Origin: Clostridia bacterium
GTDB taxonomy: Bacteria; Bacillota; Clostridia; Christensenellales; Borkfalkiaceae
Assembly (NCBI GenBank): GCA_017536205.1
Contig: JAFXHX010000013.1
Location: 1 to 40,896, forward strand
Length of the DNA stretch: 40,896 nucleotides
Reading direction: 5' to 3'
Under the pieces are notes generated by a model. The model was not told where the DNA came from and ran no database searches. It saw nothing but the letters and a program-made list of their open reading frames with translations. Positions within the stretch are counted from its first letter, which is position 1, and every line of letters starts with the position of its first letter. Below are positions 16,683 through 24,376 of this stretch, piece after piece. Both the position numbers and the translations under genes were made by a program.

Positions 16683-17558
16683 TTATTTAATTTCAAAGTA
16701 GTTCATAGGAGCGAATATGGTATAGCCAACTATTATTTCGCCCTTTGCTGCAATTCTTGCATAGTCGCCGTCGGTAGGCATTGTAAAGGTATCAACGTCA
16801 ACGCCGGTAAAGCCGTTATATAAAACGCTACTTAAACCGTAAGTTTCTGCAATTGCGCTAGCAGTTCCGTTTGCATATAATTTTGCAAGCGCGTAGTTTA
16901 CAACCGAAACAAGGTTGCTATCTTCTTTCATACCGATTGCGTAATATTCTTTTTCAGCGCCTTCGATATCAACTACTGCCAAAGTGTCTTTATAAGCACC
17001 GTTTGACGCTTGAACGTAAACGCTTGCCATAGACGAGTCGATAACCGCATAGTCAAAAGTACCTGCTAAAATAGCCGTAAAGGTATCTATTTGTTTGGGA
17101 AGTTCGTTAGGAGTGCCACCTAAAAAGTCTCTAATAACGCTTGAACCTGCTGAAGACGATTCAGAACAACCTGCCTTGCCTGCAAACGATGCGTTAGAAG
17201 TGTAATTTTGCGCTTGGTCTTTTTTAACTACTGCAACTTGCTTGTTTTCCATATAGAAGTTAGAGAAATCTAAACCACCTATTTGTTGTTCTCTTTCTTC
17301 ATCGTAATAACCGTTATCTCTATCACTAGTGTAAGTAAAGCCGTTCCAAACAAGGTCAACGTCGTTATTCTTTAAAAGTGATTCTTTTAAGTCCCAGTTA
17401 ATTTCAACGAAGCGAACGGTTAAGCCAAGTTCTTGACCTAACGCTTTAGCAAGGTCGGTATCAAAACCAACGAAAACTTCTTTCTTGCAAGCAGTCATAG
17501 AAAAAAGTGAAACTACAACGAGCGCGAGCGAAAGTATTTTTGCTAATAATTTTTTCAT
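16683..17558 (-). CDS. Amino acid ABC transporter substrate-binding lipoprotein, apparently circularly permuted
   Basis: This 291-aa extracellular lipoprotein captures an amino acid for the adjacent importer. A lipoprotein signal peptide ends at Cys24 (FSMTAC). The body is SBP_bac_3-like: VGFDTDLAKALGQELG, DVDLVWNGFTYTSDRD, and DYAVIDSSMA. The order is abnormal. The usual opening of the domain (KGEIIVGYTIFAPMNYFE) is not at the N-terminus but is the last 20 residues, after the normal C-terminal helix (YANGTASAIAETYGL) and a linker. The mature N-terminus starts at KEVFVGFD, which would normally follow NYFEIK. This is the pattern of a circular permutation. It is the first gene of the operon. 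Confidence 0.92.
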   Translation of the reverse strand: MKKLLAKILSLALVVVSLFSMTACKKEVFVGFDTDLAKALGQELGLTVRFVEINWDLKESLLKNNDVDLVWNGFTYTSDRDNGYYDEEREQQIGGLDFSNFYMENKQVAVVKKDQAQNYTSNASFAGKAGCSESSSAGSSVIRDFLGGTPNELPKQIDTFTAILAGTFDYAVIDSSMASVYVQASNGAYKDTLAVVDIEGAEKEYYAIGMKEDSNLVSVVNYALAKLYANGTASAIAETYGLSSVLYNGFTGVDVDTFTMPTDGDYARIAAKGEIIVGYTIFAPMNYFEIK

Positions 17559-17580
17559 AATAAGTTCTCCTATAAAATAA

Positions 17581-17647
17581 TTTATTACTTTAAAGTGTTA
17601 AAGTGTTTTAATGATGCTATTATACTTTATTACTTTAAAGAAGTAAA
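17581..17647 (-). promoter_or_regulatory. Promoter and repeated operator-like motif of the ABC operon
   Basis: On the minus strand TTTACT (17642-17647) and TATAAT (17619-17624) are 17 bp apart. A 15-bp direct repeat TTTATTACTTTAAAG occurs at 17581-17595 and 17626-17640, the latter filling the -35/-10 spacer and the former downstream of the expected start. Each contains the palindrome core CTTTAAAG. The layout suits a repressor; its identity is unknown, with YerC or another regulator as candidates. Confidence 0.55.
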
Positions 17648-17718
17648 GCGTTTTTGGGGTGTTTTTTAAAAATATTTTTATTTTTTTAAAAATTGCTAAT
17701 CAAGTTGGTTTTTTTGCA

Positions 17719-17755
17719 AAAAATAGCCCCGATTTAGTTAAAAATCGGGGGCTTT
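17719..17755 (-). terminator. Intrinsic terminator after htpG
   Basis: On the minus strand an AGCCCCCGATTT...AAATCGGGGCT stem is followed by ATTTTTTG, just beyond the htpG stop. Confidence 0.85.
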
Positions 17756-17758
17756 AGG

Positions 17759-19585
17759 TTATTTAGATAGCTGGTTTATAATAAGTTCGGCAGTTTCGGT
17801 GGGATTTTCAAGTTCGAGCCCTGCTATTAAAACTGCTTGCGAGTAAAGTATTTTAGAAAGCGTTTCAAGTTCGCTATCGCTAGCCGTTTTAAGTTTTTCA
17901 AACACGGGATGCGTTAGGTTAATTTCTAAAACTCGTTGCGCTTTAACGCCTTCGGGGGCATTAAGTTGGCGTGCAAGAACTTTTTCCATTTCAAGCGAAA
18001 CTTCGCCCTCTGCCGTTAAGCAAACGGGGTGCGAGCCAAGCGCCGTGCTACCCTTTACCTTAAACACTTTATCTTCAAGGTGCGTTTTAACTTTTTCTAA
18101 AACGGCTTTTTGCTCGTCGGTAACGTCACTACCGTCACTTTCAACGCTTTCAAGCCCGTTTACAAACTTTTTAGACGAATATTCACCCATAAACTTAATT
18201 GTGAACTCGTCAACTTCGTCTATAAAGCATAAAACGTCTTTGCCGTCTGCAAGGAGTTTTTCAGTTTTAGGAAGGGCTTTTATTGCACTTACTGACTTTC
18301 CTGAAACGTAGATAATATCGCCTTCGTTTTCGTTAACGTATTCTTTTAAGGTTATGAGTTTGCCTGTTTTTGCAGAGTAGAAAAGCAAAAGGTCTTGTAG
18401 CGTTTCTTTGTGCATGCCAAAACTTTGGTATATTCCAAACTTTAATTGAATGCCGAACGCTTTAAAGAACTTTTCGTATTTTTCCCTATCGCTTGACTGG
18501 AGTGCTAAAAGTTCTTTTTGCACCTTTTTTTCAATGCTTTGGCTTATTGCTTTAATTTGGCGAGTTTGTTGAACGGTTTCGCGCGAAACGTTTAAAGTAA
18601 CTTCGCTATCGACAACGCCTTTAACAAAACTAAAATAATCGGGAAGTAAATCGGCGCATTTATCCATAATCATAACGCCGTTGGTGTAAAGTTTTAAGCC
18701 TTTTTCGTAGTTTTTAGAGTAGTAGTTATAAGGCACGGTTTCGGGAATATAAAGTAGCGCCTTAAAATCAACTGCGCCCTCAACCGACATACTTATTGAA
18801 GTTAATGGGTTTTGCATATCGAAAAACGCCGATTTATAAAACTCGTTAAGTTCTTCTTCAGTAACTTCGTTTTTGCGCTTTTTCCAAATAGGCGTCATCG
18901 AGTTTAAAACTTGCGTTTCTTTTTTGGGGGTGGCGTTTTCTTCGCTAGAATATTCAGTCACCTGCATTTTTATAGGATAGCGAATATAGTCGCTATATTT
19001 TTTAACTAGCGATTTAACGGTGTATTCTTCAAGGAACGTGGTGTAGTTTTCGCCACCTTCGTCTTTCTTTATATATAATAATATGGTGGTGCCGTGCCCC
19101 TCTTTTTCGCAAGGCGTAATGTCGTAACCTTCTGCCCCGCGTGAAGTCCACTTGTACGCGCTTTGCTCGCCGTAGGCTTTCGATATAACTTCAACCTTTT
19201 CAGCAACCATAAACGCCGAGTAAAAACCAACGCCGAACTGACCTATAATGTTAATGTCTTCGTCTTTTAACTTTTCGTCGCCTTTAAAATCGAAAGAACC
19301 AGATTTAGCGATAGTGCCAAGGTTTTCAGAAAGTTCTTTTTCGGTCATACCTATGCCGTTATCGGTAATTGATAACACGCGCGCATCTTTATCTAAACTA
19401 ATTTCAATATAAAAATCGTTTCTTGTAAGCCCTGAAATGTTATCGGTAAGCGATTTATAGTAAAGTTTATCGATAGCATCGGAACAGTTTGATAAAAGTT
19501 CACGAAGGAATATTTCTTTGTTAGTGTATATAGAGTTTATCATCATATCTAAAACTCTTTGCGATTCGGTTTTAAACTTTTTCAT
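17759..19585 (-). CDS. htpG: Molecular chaperone HtpG (Hsp90)
   Basis: The 608-aa ATP-dependent chaperone is full-length. The GHKL ATPase domain shows ELLSNCSDAIDKL (Glu and Asn for ATP and Mg), DNGIGMT and GQFGVGFYSAFMV. The middle domain includes YIPETVPYN and GLKLYTNGVMIMDKC, with the catalytic-loop stretch LNVSRETVQQ, and a C-terminal dimerisation domain follows. It is monocistronic, with an AAGGAG Shine-Dalgarno. A perfect CIRCE operator in the leader points to HrcA control. Confidence 0.97.
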   Translation of the reverse strand: MKKFKTESQRVLDMMINSIYTNKEIFLRELLSNCSDAIDKLYYKSLTDNISGLTRNDFYIEISLDKDARVLSITDNGIGMTEKELSENLGTIAKSGSFDFKGDEKLKDEDINIIGQFGVGFYSAFMVAEKVEVISKAYGEQSAYKWTSRGAEGYDITPCEKEGHGTTILLYIKKDEGGENYTTFLEEYTVKSLVKKYSDYIRYPIKMQVTEYSSEENATPKKETQVLNSMTPIWKKRKNEVTEEELNEFYKSAFFDMQNPLTSISMSVEGAVDFKALLYIPETVPYNYYSKNYEKGLKLYTNGVMIMDKCADLLPDYFSFVKGVVDSEVTLNVSRETVQQTRQIKAISQSIEKKVQKELLALQSSDREKYEKFFKAFGIQLKFGIYQSFGMHKETLQDLLLFYSAKTGKLITLKEYVNENEGDIIYVSGKSVSAIKALPKTEKLLADGKDVLCFIDEVDEFTIKFMGEYSSKKFVNGLESVESDGSDVTDEQKAVLEKVKTHLEDKVFKVKGSTALGSHPVCLTAEGEVSLEMEKVLARQLNAPEGVKAQRVLEINLTHPVFEKLKTASDSELETLSKILYSQAVLIAGLELENPTETAELIINQLSK

Positions 19586-19607
19586 AAACGTCTCCTTAAT
19601 AAATAAA

Positions 19608-19634
19608 TTAGCACTCTCACCCGAAGAGTGCTAA
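19608..19634 (-). promoter_or_regulatory. CIRCE operator (HrcA site) of htpG
   Basis: TTAGCACTC-N9-GAGTGCTAA is an exact match to the CIRCE consensus. It overlaps the expected transcription start of htpG, so HrcA binding would block initiation until heat shock. Confidence 0.95.
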
Positions 19635-19637
19635 TTT

Positions 19638-19666
19638 ATTATAACGCTATAAAATATAAAAATCAA
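19638..19666 (-). promoter_or_regulatory. Promoter of htpG
   Basis: On the minus strand TTGATT (19661-19666) and TATAAT (19638-19643) are separated by 17 bp, directly upstream of the CIRCE element. Confidence 0.82.
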
Positions 19667-19923
19667 GTGGTTTTTTAACATTTTTTGTGAAAAATAAAAG
19701 AAAGCCTTTATCTATATATAATAAAGCCGTAAAATATTTTTTGAGCCGTATTAACCGATATTTTAAGCCTGTTTTTTATTTTGTTGTAGCAACGCTCATT
19801 TTTAAGGCGTTAGTTGCAAGCGCCATAGGCTAGACACAACGACAAAGATTAAATTGACCTTTTTGGTCATCGGGGTCGTAACTTTGAAGCAGTTAACGCA
19901 CTATCGCGACGCTTATAACGGAA

Positions 19924-19956
19924 TAAAAAAGTGTGGCATCGAGCCACACTTTTTTG
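19924..19956. terminator. Bidirectional terminator inside the repeat array
   Basis: AGTGTGGC-ATCGA-GCCACACT is flanked by A6 and T6. It closely resembles the hairpin at 157-187. Confidence 0.8.
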
Positions 19957-20253
19957 TGTCTTAAAACTTTTAAGCCCGCAGAAACAAGCACAAGCAGGCT
20001 CGACAACAAGGGGCAGACACAACTAACCTTTTTGGTTGTAGAAAGTGGCATTTTAAGACGTTAGAGCCAAGCAAGACAAGGCTCGCGAAATCTCTTACCC
20101 CGTTCAAGCGGTAGCAACGCTCATTTTTAAGGCGTTAGTTGCAAGTTGGGCTAGGCTCGACACGACGGCAAGGATTAAATTGACCTTTTTGGTCATTTAA
20201 GTCTTGACGGTGTGGCAGTAAACGACGCCCAACGACGCAAATAACGAATTAAA

Positions 20254-20279
20254 AAAGCGAGCATACGCTCGCTTTTTTG
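20254..20279. terminator. Bidirectional terminator after rpmF
   Basis: AAAAAAGCGAGC-ATAC-GCTCGCTTTTTT lies 13 nt beyond the rpmF stop. It also forms the end of the last repeat unit. Confidence 0.88.
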
Positions 20280-20291
20280 ATGTACTTAAAA

Positions 20292-20489
20292 TTAGTCGTT
20301 TGCTTCGCTGGTAGTAGTAGCAATAACCTGCTTGCCATCGTAATAACCGCACTTTGCACATATTCTGTGGGGTTGTTTCTTTTCGTGGCATTGGGGGCAT
20401 TCTACGAGCGTGGGAACAGCAACTTTATAGTTTGATGCAAATCTTTTATTTCCTCTTGCTTTGGAAACTTTACTCTTTGGAACTGCCAT
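20292..20489 (-). CDS. rpmF: 50S ribosomal protein L32
   Basis: The 65-aa zinc-ribbon ribosomal protein begins MAVPKSKVSKARGNKRFASN, which is diagnostic. It has four metal ligands in CPQCHEKKQPHRICAKCGYY. The frame extends 24 codons upstream, but the ATG at 20489 has a GAGAGG ribosome site and matches the family start. A short acidic C-terminal extension (TTTSEAND) follows the zinc ribbon. It lies directly downstream of yceD, the standard pairing. Confidence 0.96.
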   Translation of the reverse strand: MAVPKSKVSKARGNKRFASNYKVAVPTLVECPQCHEKKQPHRICAKCGYYDGKQVIATTTSEAND

Positions 20490-20506
20490 CTTATCTAACC
20501 TCTCTT

Positions 20507-20950
20507 TTAATATTTGCAGTCGCAGGAAGATTCGTTTAAATCCTGACCGCATACGGGGCAAATGCCCTTACAATTTTCTTTGCAATAAATTACCGTTGGA
20601 AAATCGGTTAATAACACGTCGTTAACGGCGGGAGTTAAATCAACCAGCCCACGAGTGTATAAATAATCGTCTTCATCTTGACGTTCGGTTGCATACACTA
20701 CTGAAAAGTTTGAACTGAAATTATATTCAGCACTTTTAAGGCACCTTGCACATTCACCAACAATTTTGCAACTAACGGTACCGTCAACGTAAACGTCGTC
20801 TCCGTGAAGTGCCAGAGTACCCGTAACGCAAACTTGACCATTTAGTACGGCGCCCGGAAGGCTTATAATTCCTTCGCTTGGCGTATAGTAGCAAGTAAAC
20901 TCGCTATCGTATTTTCCGCTGTATTTTAACTTTCTAACGTCAATTATCAT
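20507..20950 (-). CDS. yceD: DUF177/YceD family protein
   Basis: The 147-aa protein belongs to the DUF177 family, implicated in 23S rRNA accumulation and normally encoded just before rpmF, as here (17 nt to the L32 ATG). The family core GTVSCKIVGECARCLKSAEY is present at about 58-77. A Cys-rich C-terminus, CKENCKGICPVCGQDLNES plus CDC, suggests a bound zinc. The ATG at 20950 lacks a Shine-Dalgarno and is only about 8 nt from the predicted transcription start, so initiation is near-leaderless. Confidence 0.92.
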   Translation of the reverse strand: MIIDVRKLKYSGKYDSEFTCYYTPSEGIISLPGAVLNGQVCVTGTLALHGDDVYVDGTVSCKIVGECARCLKSAEYNFSSNFSVVYATERQDEDDYLYTRGLVDLTPAVNDVLLTDFPTVIYCKENCKGICPVCGQDLNESSCDCKY

Positions 20951-20964
20951 TATATTGCTTTAAG

Positions 20965-20993
20965 ATTATATAATATTTACTTATTATTGTCAA
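20965..20993 (-). promoter_or_regulatory. Consensus promoter of yceD-rpmF
   Basis: On the minus strand TTGACA (20988-20993) and TATAAT (20965-20970) are separated by 17 bp: a perfect sigma-A-type promoter with a very short leader. Confidence 0.9.
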
Positions 20994-21025
20994 TTAAATA
21001 AACTTTAAAAACCGATATTTTTATT

Positions 21026-22051
21026 TTATTTAGTTTGTAAAACGGTAATTGCAACGGCCGCAACTATATCTTCGGTTTTGCACCCACGCGACAAGTCGTT
21101 AATAGGCATTGCTAAACCCTGACAAATAGGACCGATTGCCATAAATCCACCTAAACGCTCGGTGTTTTTATAGTTGCTATTACCAGTATCAAGGTCGGGG
21201 AACACTAAAACGTTAGCATGCCCTGCAACGGTTGAGCCAGGCGCTTTAGAAGCGCCTACTTCTGGAACGATAGCAGCATCAAATTGAAGTTCACCATCTG
21301 CATTATACTCGGGAGCAATTTCTTTAAAAAGTTTAACTGCATCTTGAACTTTGGTAACGTCGGCGTGCTTTGCACTTCCCTTTGACGAGTGCGAAATAAA
21401 CGCAATTCTTGGCGTTAAGCCAGCAACTTGTTCTGCCGATTTTGCAGAAGATAACGCAATGTAGGCAAGTTCTTCGCTAGTTGGGTTTTGAACGAGTCCA
21501 CTATCTGCGTAAATATAGCAACCGTCTTCACAGTACTTATTACCACAAGGTGGCGCTATCATTAAAAAGTAAGCAGAAACCATTTTTTCGCCGGGGGCAG
21601 TTTTAATTACTTGTAAACCTGGGCGAAGGGTGTTTGCAGTTGAGTGGCAAGCGCCTGAAACCATACCGTCAACGTCGCCTGCTTTAAGCATTAAAGCACC
21701 GTACATAGTGTAATCTTTAAGTATTGCCTTTTCAGCGTCTTCAACCGTTTCGTATTCTGGAGCGCCCGTTTTTTTGTTGATTTTGCCCTTTCTTATATCA
21801 AAAAGCATTTGAGCGTAATCTTTAGTCTTTTCATAAGAAACGGGATCGATTACGGTAACGCCTTTAAGCGAAACTTCGGGATTGGCATTTTTAATTTCTT
21901 GCAAGTTACCAAGAAGAATAATTTTACTAACGCCTTCGCTAACCGTTTGAGCGGCAGCCTTTACAACACGACTATCTTCACCTTCGGGTAAAACTACGGT
22001 TTTGCCTTTTAAGGAAGCCCTTTCTTTTATATCTTTCAAAATGTCTTTCAT
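21026..22051 (-). CDS. pta: Phosphate acetyltransferase
   Basis: The 341-aa enzyme interconverts acetyl-CoA and acetyl phosphate in acetate metabolism. Family features are VVLPEGEDSRVVKAA near the start, DGMVSGACHSTANTLRPGLQ, and the C-terminal NVLVFPDLDTGNSNYKNTERL followed by GPICQGLAMPINDLSRGC. Length matches the short, single-domain Pta. No ackA is adjacent; the gene stands alone, divergent from tmcAL. A GGAG ribosome site precedes the ATG. Confidence 0.96.
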   Translation of the reverse strand: MKDILKDIKERASLKGKTVVLPEGEDSRVVKAAAQTVSEGVSKIILLGNLQEIKNANPEVSLKGVTVIDPVSYEKTKDYAQMLFDIRKGKINKKTGAPEYETVEDAEKAILKDYTMYGALMLKAGDVDGMVSGACHSTANTLRPGLQVIKTAPGEKMVSAYFLMIAPPCGNKYCEDGCYIYADSGLVQNPTSEELAYIALSSAKSAEQVAGLTPRIAFISHSSKGSAKHADVTKVQDAVKLFKEIAPEYNADGELQFDAAIVPEVGASKAPGSTVAGHANVLVFPDLDTGNSNYKNTERLGGFMAIGPICQGLAMPINDLSRGCKTEDIVAAVAITVLQTK

Positions 22052-22157
22052 AATAAACTCCTAAAACACTTTATTATTTTTTAATTTTGATGTATTATAT
22101 ACATAATAATAATTATACTACACTATTTTTAAAAAGTAAATTGCACGAGGTAAAAAA

Positions 22158-23324
22158 TTGAAAATTGTTTCGGTTATAGCCGAATATAACCCCTTTCACA
22201 ACGGGCATAAACGGCAAATTGAATATATTAAGCGCGAACTTAAACCCGATTTTACAATTGCGTTTTTAAGCGGAAACTTTACCCAACGCGGTGGCGTTGC
22301 TGTTTTAGATAAGTTTACCCGTGCGCGCCACGCAATTTTAGCAGGATTTGACGCCGTAATTGAACTTCCCACAACCTTTGCAACGCAAAGCGCAGAGATT
22401 TTTAGTTCGGGCGCAGTTAAACTTATTAGTTCGCTACCTTGCGAAAACGTTTTGTGTTTTGGCGCAGAAACCGATAGCGCAGATTTATTTATTAAAACGG
22501 CTAACCTACTTTTAAACGAGCCAAACGATTTTAAAACTTTAATTAAAGAGCAACTTAAAACGGGTGTTTCGCTAATCGACGCAAGAGATTACGCATTTAA
22601 AAAACTCTACCCCGAACTTAAAGAGATTATTTCTTCGCCTAACAACATACTCGGGCTTGAATACGTTAAAACAATTATTAAAAACGGCTATAATGTCACC
22701 CCTATAATTTTAAAGCGCGAAGGGGTTTCTTATAGCGACGGTAGCGCCGTAACCGAAGTTCCTTCTGCATTTTCTATACGAAACGCAATTCAAAACGGCA
22801 ACCTAGGCTCGATAGAAAAAGGCGTTCCACCTTACGTTTTTAAAGACCTTCCCTCAAAACTTCCTAGCGGTGACGAGGCGATTATTTACTCGCTTTTAAC
22901 AAAAGATAAAGAAGTTATTAAAAACACGCCCGACTGCGCCGAGGGGCTTGAAAACCGAATTAAAGACCTGGCAAGAAAACACCACACGCTTGACGGGCTT
23001 ATTGAAGAAGTTAAATCAAAACGCTATTCAACTTCAAGAATAAAGCGCATAATACTTTCTACTGCGCTTGGAATTGATAAGCAAACGGTTATAGATGCGC
23101 TTAACGAAAACCTATATTTAAAAGTGCTTGCCATAAACTCTAAAAAAACCGAACTCCTTTCGGTGCTATCTAAATCAACAAGCACGGCAATTACTAAAAA
23201 ATTAGATGAAAAAGGGCTTTGTGAAACGGCGCTTAAAGTTTACGATATAGACCGTTTAGCGTGCGATTTATACGGGCTTATTACCGAAAATTATTTAACT
23301 ACAAACTATATGCAACTAATATAA
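22158..23324 (+). CDS. tmcAL: tRNA(Met) cytidine acetate ligase (TmcAL/YlbM)
   Basis: The 388-aa protein is of the TmcAL (YlbM) family, which activates acetate with ATP and acetylates C34 of elongator tRNA-Met. The nucleotidyltransferase motif is AEYNPFHNGH at about 8-17, followed by LSGNFTQRGGVAVLDKFTRA and the KRYSTSRIKRIIL segment (about 292-304). The start is TTG, with GAGG 7 nt upstream; no nearby ATG gives the correct N-terminus. It follows the divergent pta gene, a fitting neighbourhood for an acetate-using enzyme. Confidence 0.93.
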   Translation: MKIVSVIAEYNPFHNGHKRQIEYIKRELKPDFTIAFLSGNFTQRGGVAVLDKFTRARHAILAGFDAVIELPTTFATQSAEIFSSGAVKLISSLPCENVLCFGAETDSADLFIKTANLLLNEPNDFKTLIKEQLKTGVSLIDARDYAFKKLYPELKEIISSPNNILGLEYVKTIIKNGYNVTPIILKREGVSYSDGSAVTEVPSAFSIRNAIQNGNLGSIEKGVPPYVFKDLPSKLPSGDEAIIYSLLTKDKEVIKNTPDCAEGLENRIKDLARKHHTLDGLIEEVKSKRYSTSRIKRIILSTALGIDKQTVIDALNENLYLKVLAINSKKTELLSVLSKSTSTAITKKLDEKGLCETALKVYDIDRLACDLYGLITENYLTTNYMQLI

Positions 23325-23351
23325 AAAAGAGCCTTACAGGCTCTTTTTTAA
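23323..23351. terminator. Bidirectional terminator between tmcAL and DUF1292 genes
   Basis: AAAAAAGAGCC-TTACA-GGCTCTTTTTT serves the two convergent genes. Confidence 0.88.
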
Positions 23352-23656
23352 CTTATAATTTCATCATCTTCGCCAACGTATTCACCGTAGTACTCGTTTT
23401 CGAACTTTTCAAATATTTTATCCATTAAATCTTCATCTTCTAAGGGTATAAGTGTTTTTTCTTTAAAGTCAAGTTCAAAAAGCACTACTTCATCAGGGTC
23501 GGCCCCCTCAACGCTTTCGCAAGGTTGGAAAAAGGCATAACTCTTTCCGTCGTATTCGGTCATACCGATATATAAAAACTCGTTAACGTTCCCTTCGTCG
23601 TCTATAATTTCAATAGGGCCTTCAAGTTCTTTTAAAAGTTCTTTTTCGTTATCCAT
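23348..23656 (-). CDS. DUF1292 (YrzB-like) protein
   Basis: This 102-aa acidic soluble protein has the DUF1292 pattern: ITDDEG-like start (EIIDDEGNVNEFLYIG), then FFQPCESVEGADPDEVVLFELD. Function of the family is unknown. It follows ruvX by 2 nt, in the conserved Firmicute arrangement ruvX-yrzB, and its stop lies within the shared terminator region. Confidence 0.9.
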   Translation of the reverse strand: MDNEKELLKELEGPIEIIDDEGNVNEFLYIGMTEYDGKSYAFFQPCESVEGADPDEVVLFELDFKEKTLIPLEDEDLMDKIFEKFENEYYGEYVGEDDEIIS

Positions 23657-23658
23657 TT

Positions 23659-24084
23659 TTAGTTCTCCTTTTTATTATTTACGGTTTGCATATACGTTTC
23701 TAAAATATACGAAGCCGCCACCATATCTATTACGTTTTTTCTGTTTTCACGGCGCATATCCGCTTCTAAAAGTAGCCTTCTTGCTTCTTTGGTAGTAAAG
23801 CGCTCGTCTTGAAAAACTATGGGGATTTCCGTGTGCTTTTTTAGTTCTTCAACAAATGATTTGGTTTTTAAGGTCTGCTCGCTTTCGCTACCGTCGAAGT
23901 TAAGGGGTAACCCGCAAACTATAACGCTAGCAAACTTATCGCTAGCAAGTTTAGCAAGGTACTCTATATCTTTATTAAAGTTTTTACGGTGGTAAGTTTC
24001 AAGTGGAAGCGCCATTTGACAAAAAGGGTCGCTAACGGCAACGCCAACTCGCTTATCGCCTATATCGAACGCAATATATTTCAT
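23659..24084 (-). CDS. ruvX: Holliday junction resolvase-like protein RuvX (YqgF)
   Basis: The 141-aa RNase H-fold protein is of the YqgF/RuvX family, implicated in recombination intermediate or pre-16S rRNA processing. It shows AFDIGDKRVGVAVSDP (first catalytic Asp at about 5-7), VCGLPLNFDGSES, and DERFTTKEARRLL with further acidic residues. Just upstream a TATACT (24091-24096) ends 6 nt before the ATG with no Shine-Dalgarno, so translation may be leaderless, although the -35 is poor. Confidence 0.93.
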   Translation of the reverse strand: MKYIAFDIGDKRVGVAVSDPFCQMALPLETYHRKNFNKDIEYLAKLASDKFASVIVCGLPLNFDGSESEQTLKTKSFVEELKKHTEIPIVFQDERFTTKEARRLLLEADMRRENRKNVIDMVAASYILETYMQTVNNKKEN

Positions 24085-24124
24085 AATTATAGTATAATTT
24101 AAAAAAGTTCTCGCATACTTATAT

Positions 24125-24139
24125 TGACCTTACAGGTCA
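24125..24139 (+). promoter_or_regulatory. Hairpin next to the ribosome site of the small membrane protein
   Basis: TGACCT-TAC-AGGTCA is a perfect 6-bp inverted repeat whose right arm is directly followed by GGGGG, the likely ribosome site of the gene at 24150. It could be an operator or a leader hairpin. Confidence 0.4.
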
Positions 24140-24149
24140 GGGGGAAAAT

Positions 24150-24335
24150 ATGGAGTGTAAAATGTTTATAATCGGTCTTTCAATGGGTATGATTGGCGGA
24201 GCAATTTTAATTGCCAACTCGCACAAAGCCAGAAAGATGATAGTAGACGGTCAAACCGAACTCCGTCGCAAATTAGATAAACTTAAAAACTGCGATTGCA
24301 ACTGCAATTGCGATTGCGACGAAAAAAGCGAATAA
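24150..24335 (+). CDS. Small membrane protein with alternating Cys tail
   Basis: This 61-aa protein has one hydrophobic segment with small residues (about 6-23, GLSMGMIGGAILIA). A basic helix resembling YtxH-type proteins (about 24-46) follows. The tail NCDCNCNCDCDE has five Cys alternating with Asp/Asn. The tail is encoded by a hexamer repeat (24291-24320). A second ATG at 24162 with GGAG in front is an alternative start. Function is unknown; metal binding by the tail is plausible. The gene is divergent from ruvX. Confidence 0.7.
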   Translation: MECKMFIIGLSMGMIGGAILIANSHKARKMIVDGQTELRRKLDKLKNCDCNCNCDCDEKSE

Positions 24336-24347
24336 TACATCGCTATA

Positions 24348-24376
24348 AAAAGGTAAGCCATTTGGCTTACTTTTTT
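24348..24376. terminator. Bidirectional terminator
   Basis: GTAAGCC-ATTT-GGCTTAC is flanked by A5 on the left and T6 on the right. It serves the small membrane-protein gene and the convergent cysteine desulfurase. Confidence 0.85.

Larger units (their letters stand above)
19761..20290. repeat. Array of diverged, structured intergenic repeat units
   Basis: This gene-free stretch carries at least four partial or full units of the family seen at 1-198. A 35-bp segment is identical at 19786-19820 and 20111-20145, and a 24-bp segment at 19847-19870 and 20173-20196, giving a period near 325 bp. Between them lie two more diverged unit starts (TTTTAAG at 19968 and 20051). The T5-loop hairpin is TGACC-TTTTT-GGTCA at 19855-19869 and 20181-20195, but AACC-TTTTT-GGTT at 20025-20037, a paired base change. 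Two units end in intrinsic terminators. No ORF is evident. Function is unknown. Confidence 0.75.

Noticed and set aside
19761..20290. Insertion sequence or CRISPR array
   Set aside because: No transposase frame, terminal inverted repeats or regular repeat-spacer pattern; units diverge and vary in length.
20490..20561. Upstream extension of rpmF
   Set aside because: L32 begins at the MAVPKSK methionine, which has its own ribosome site; the extension overlaps yceD.
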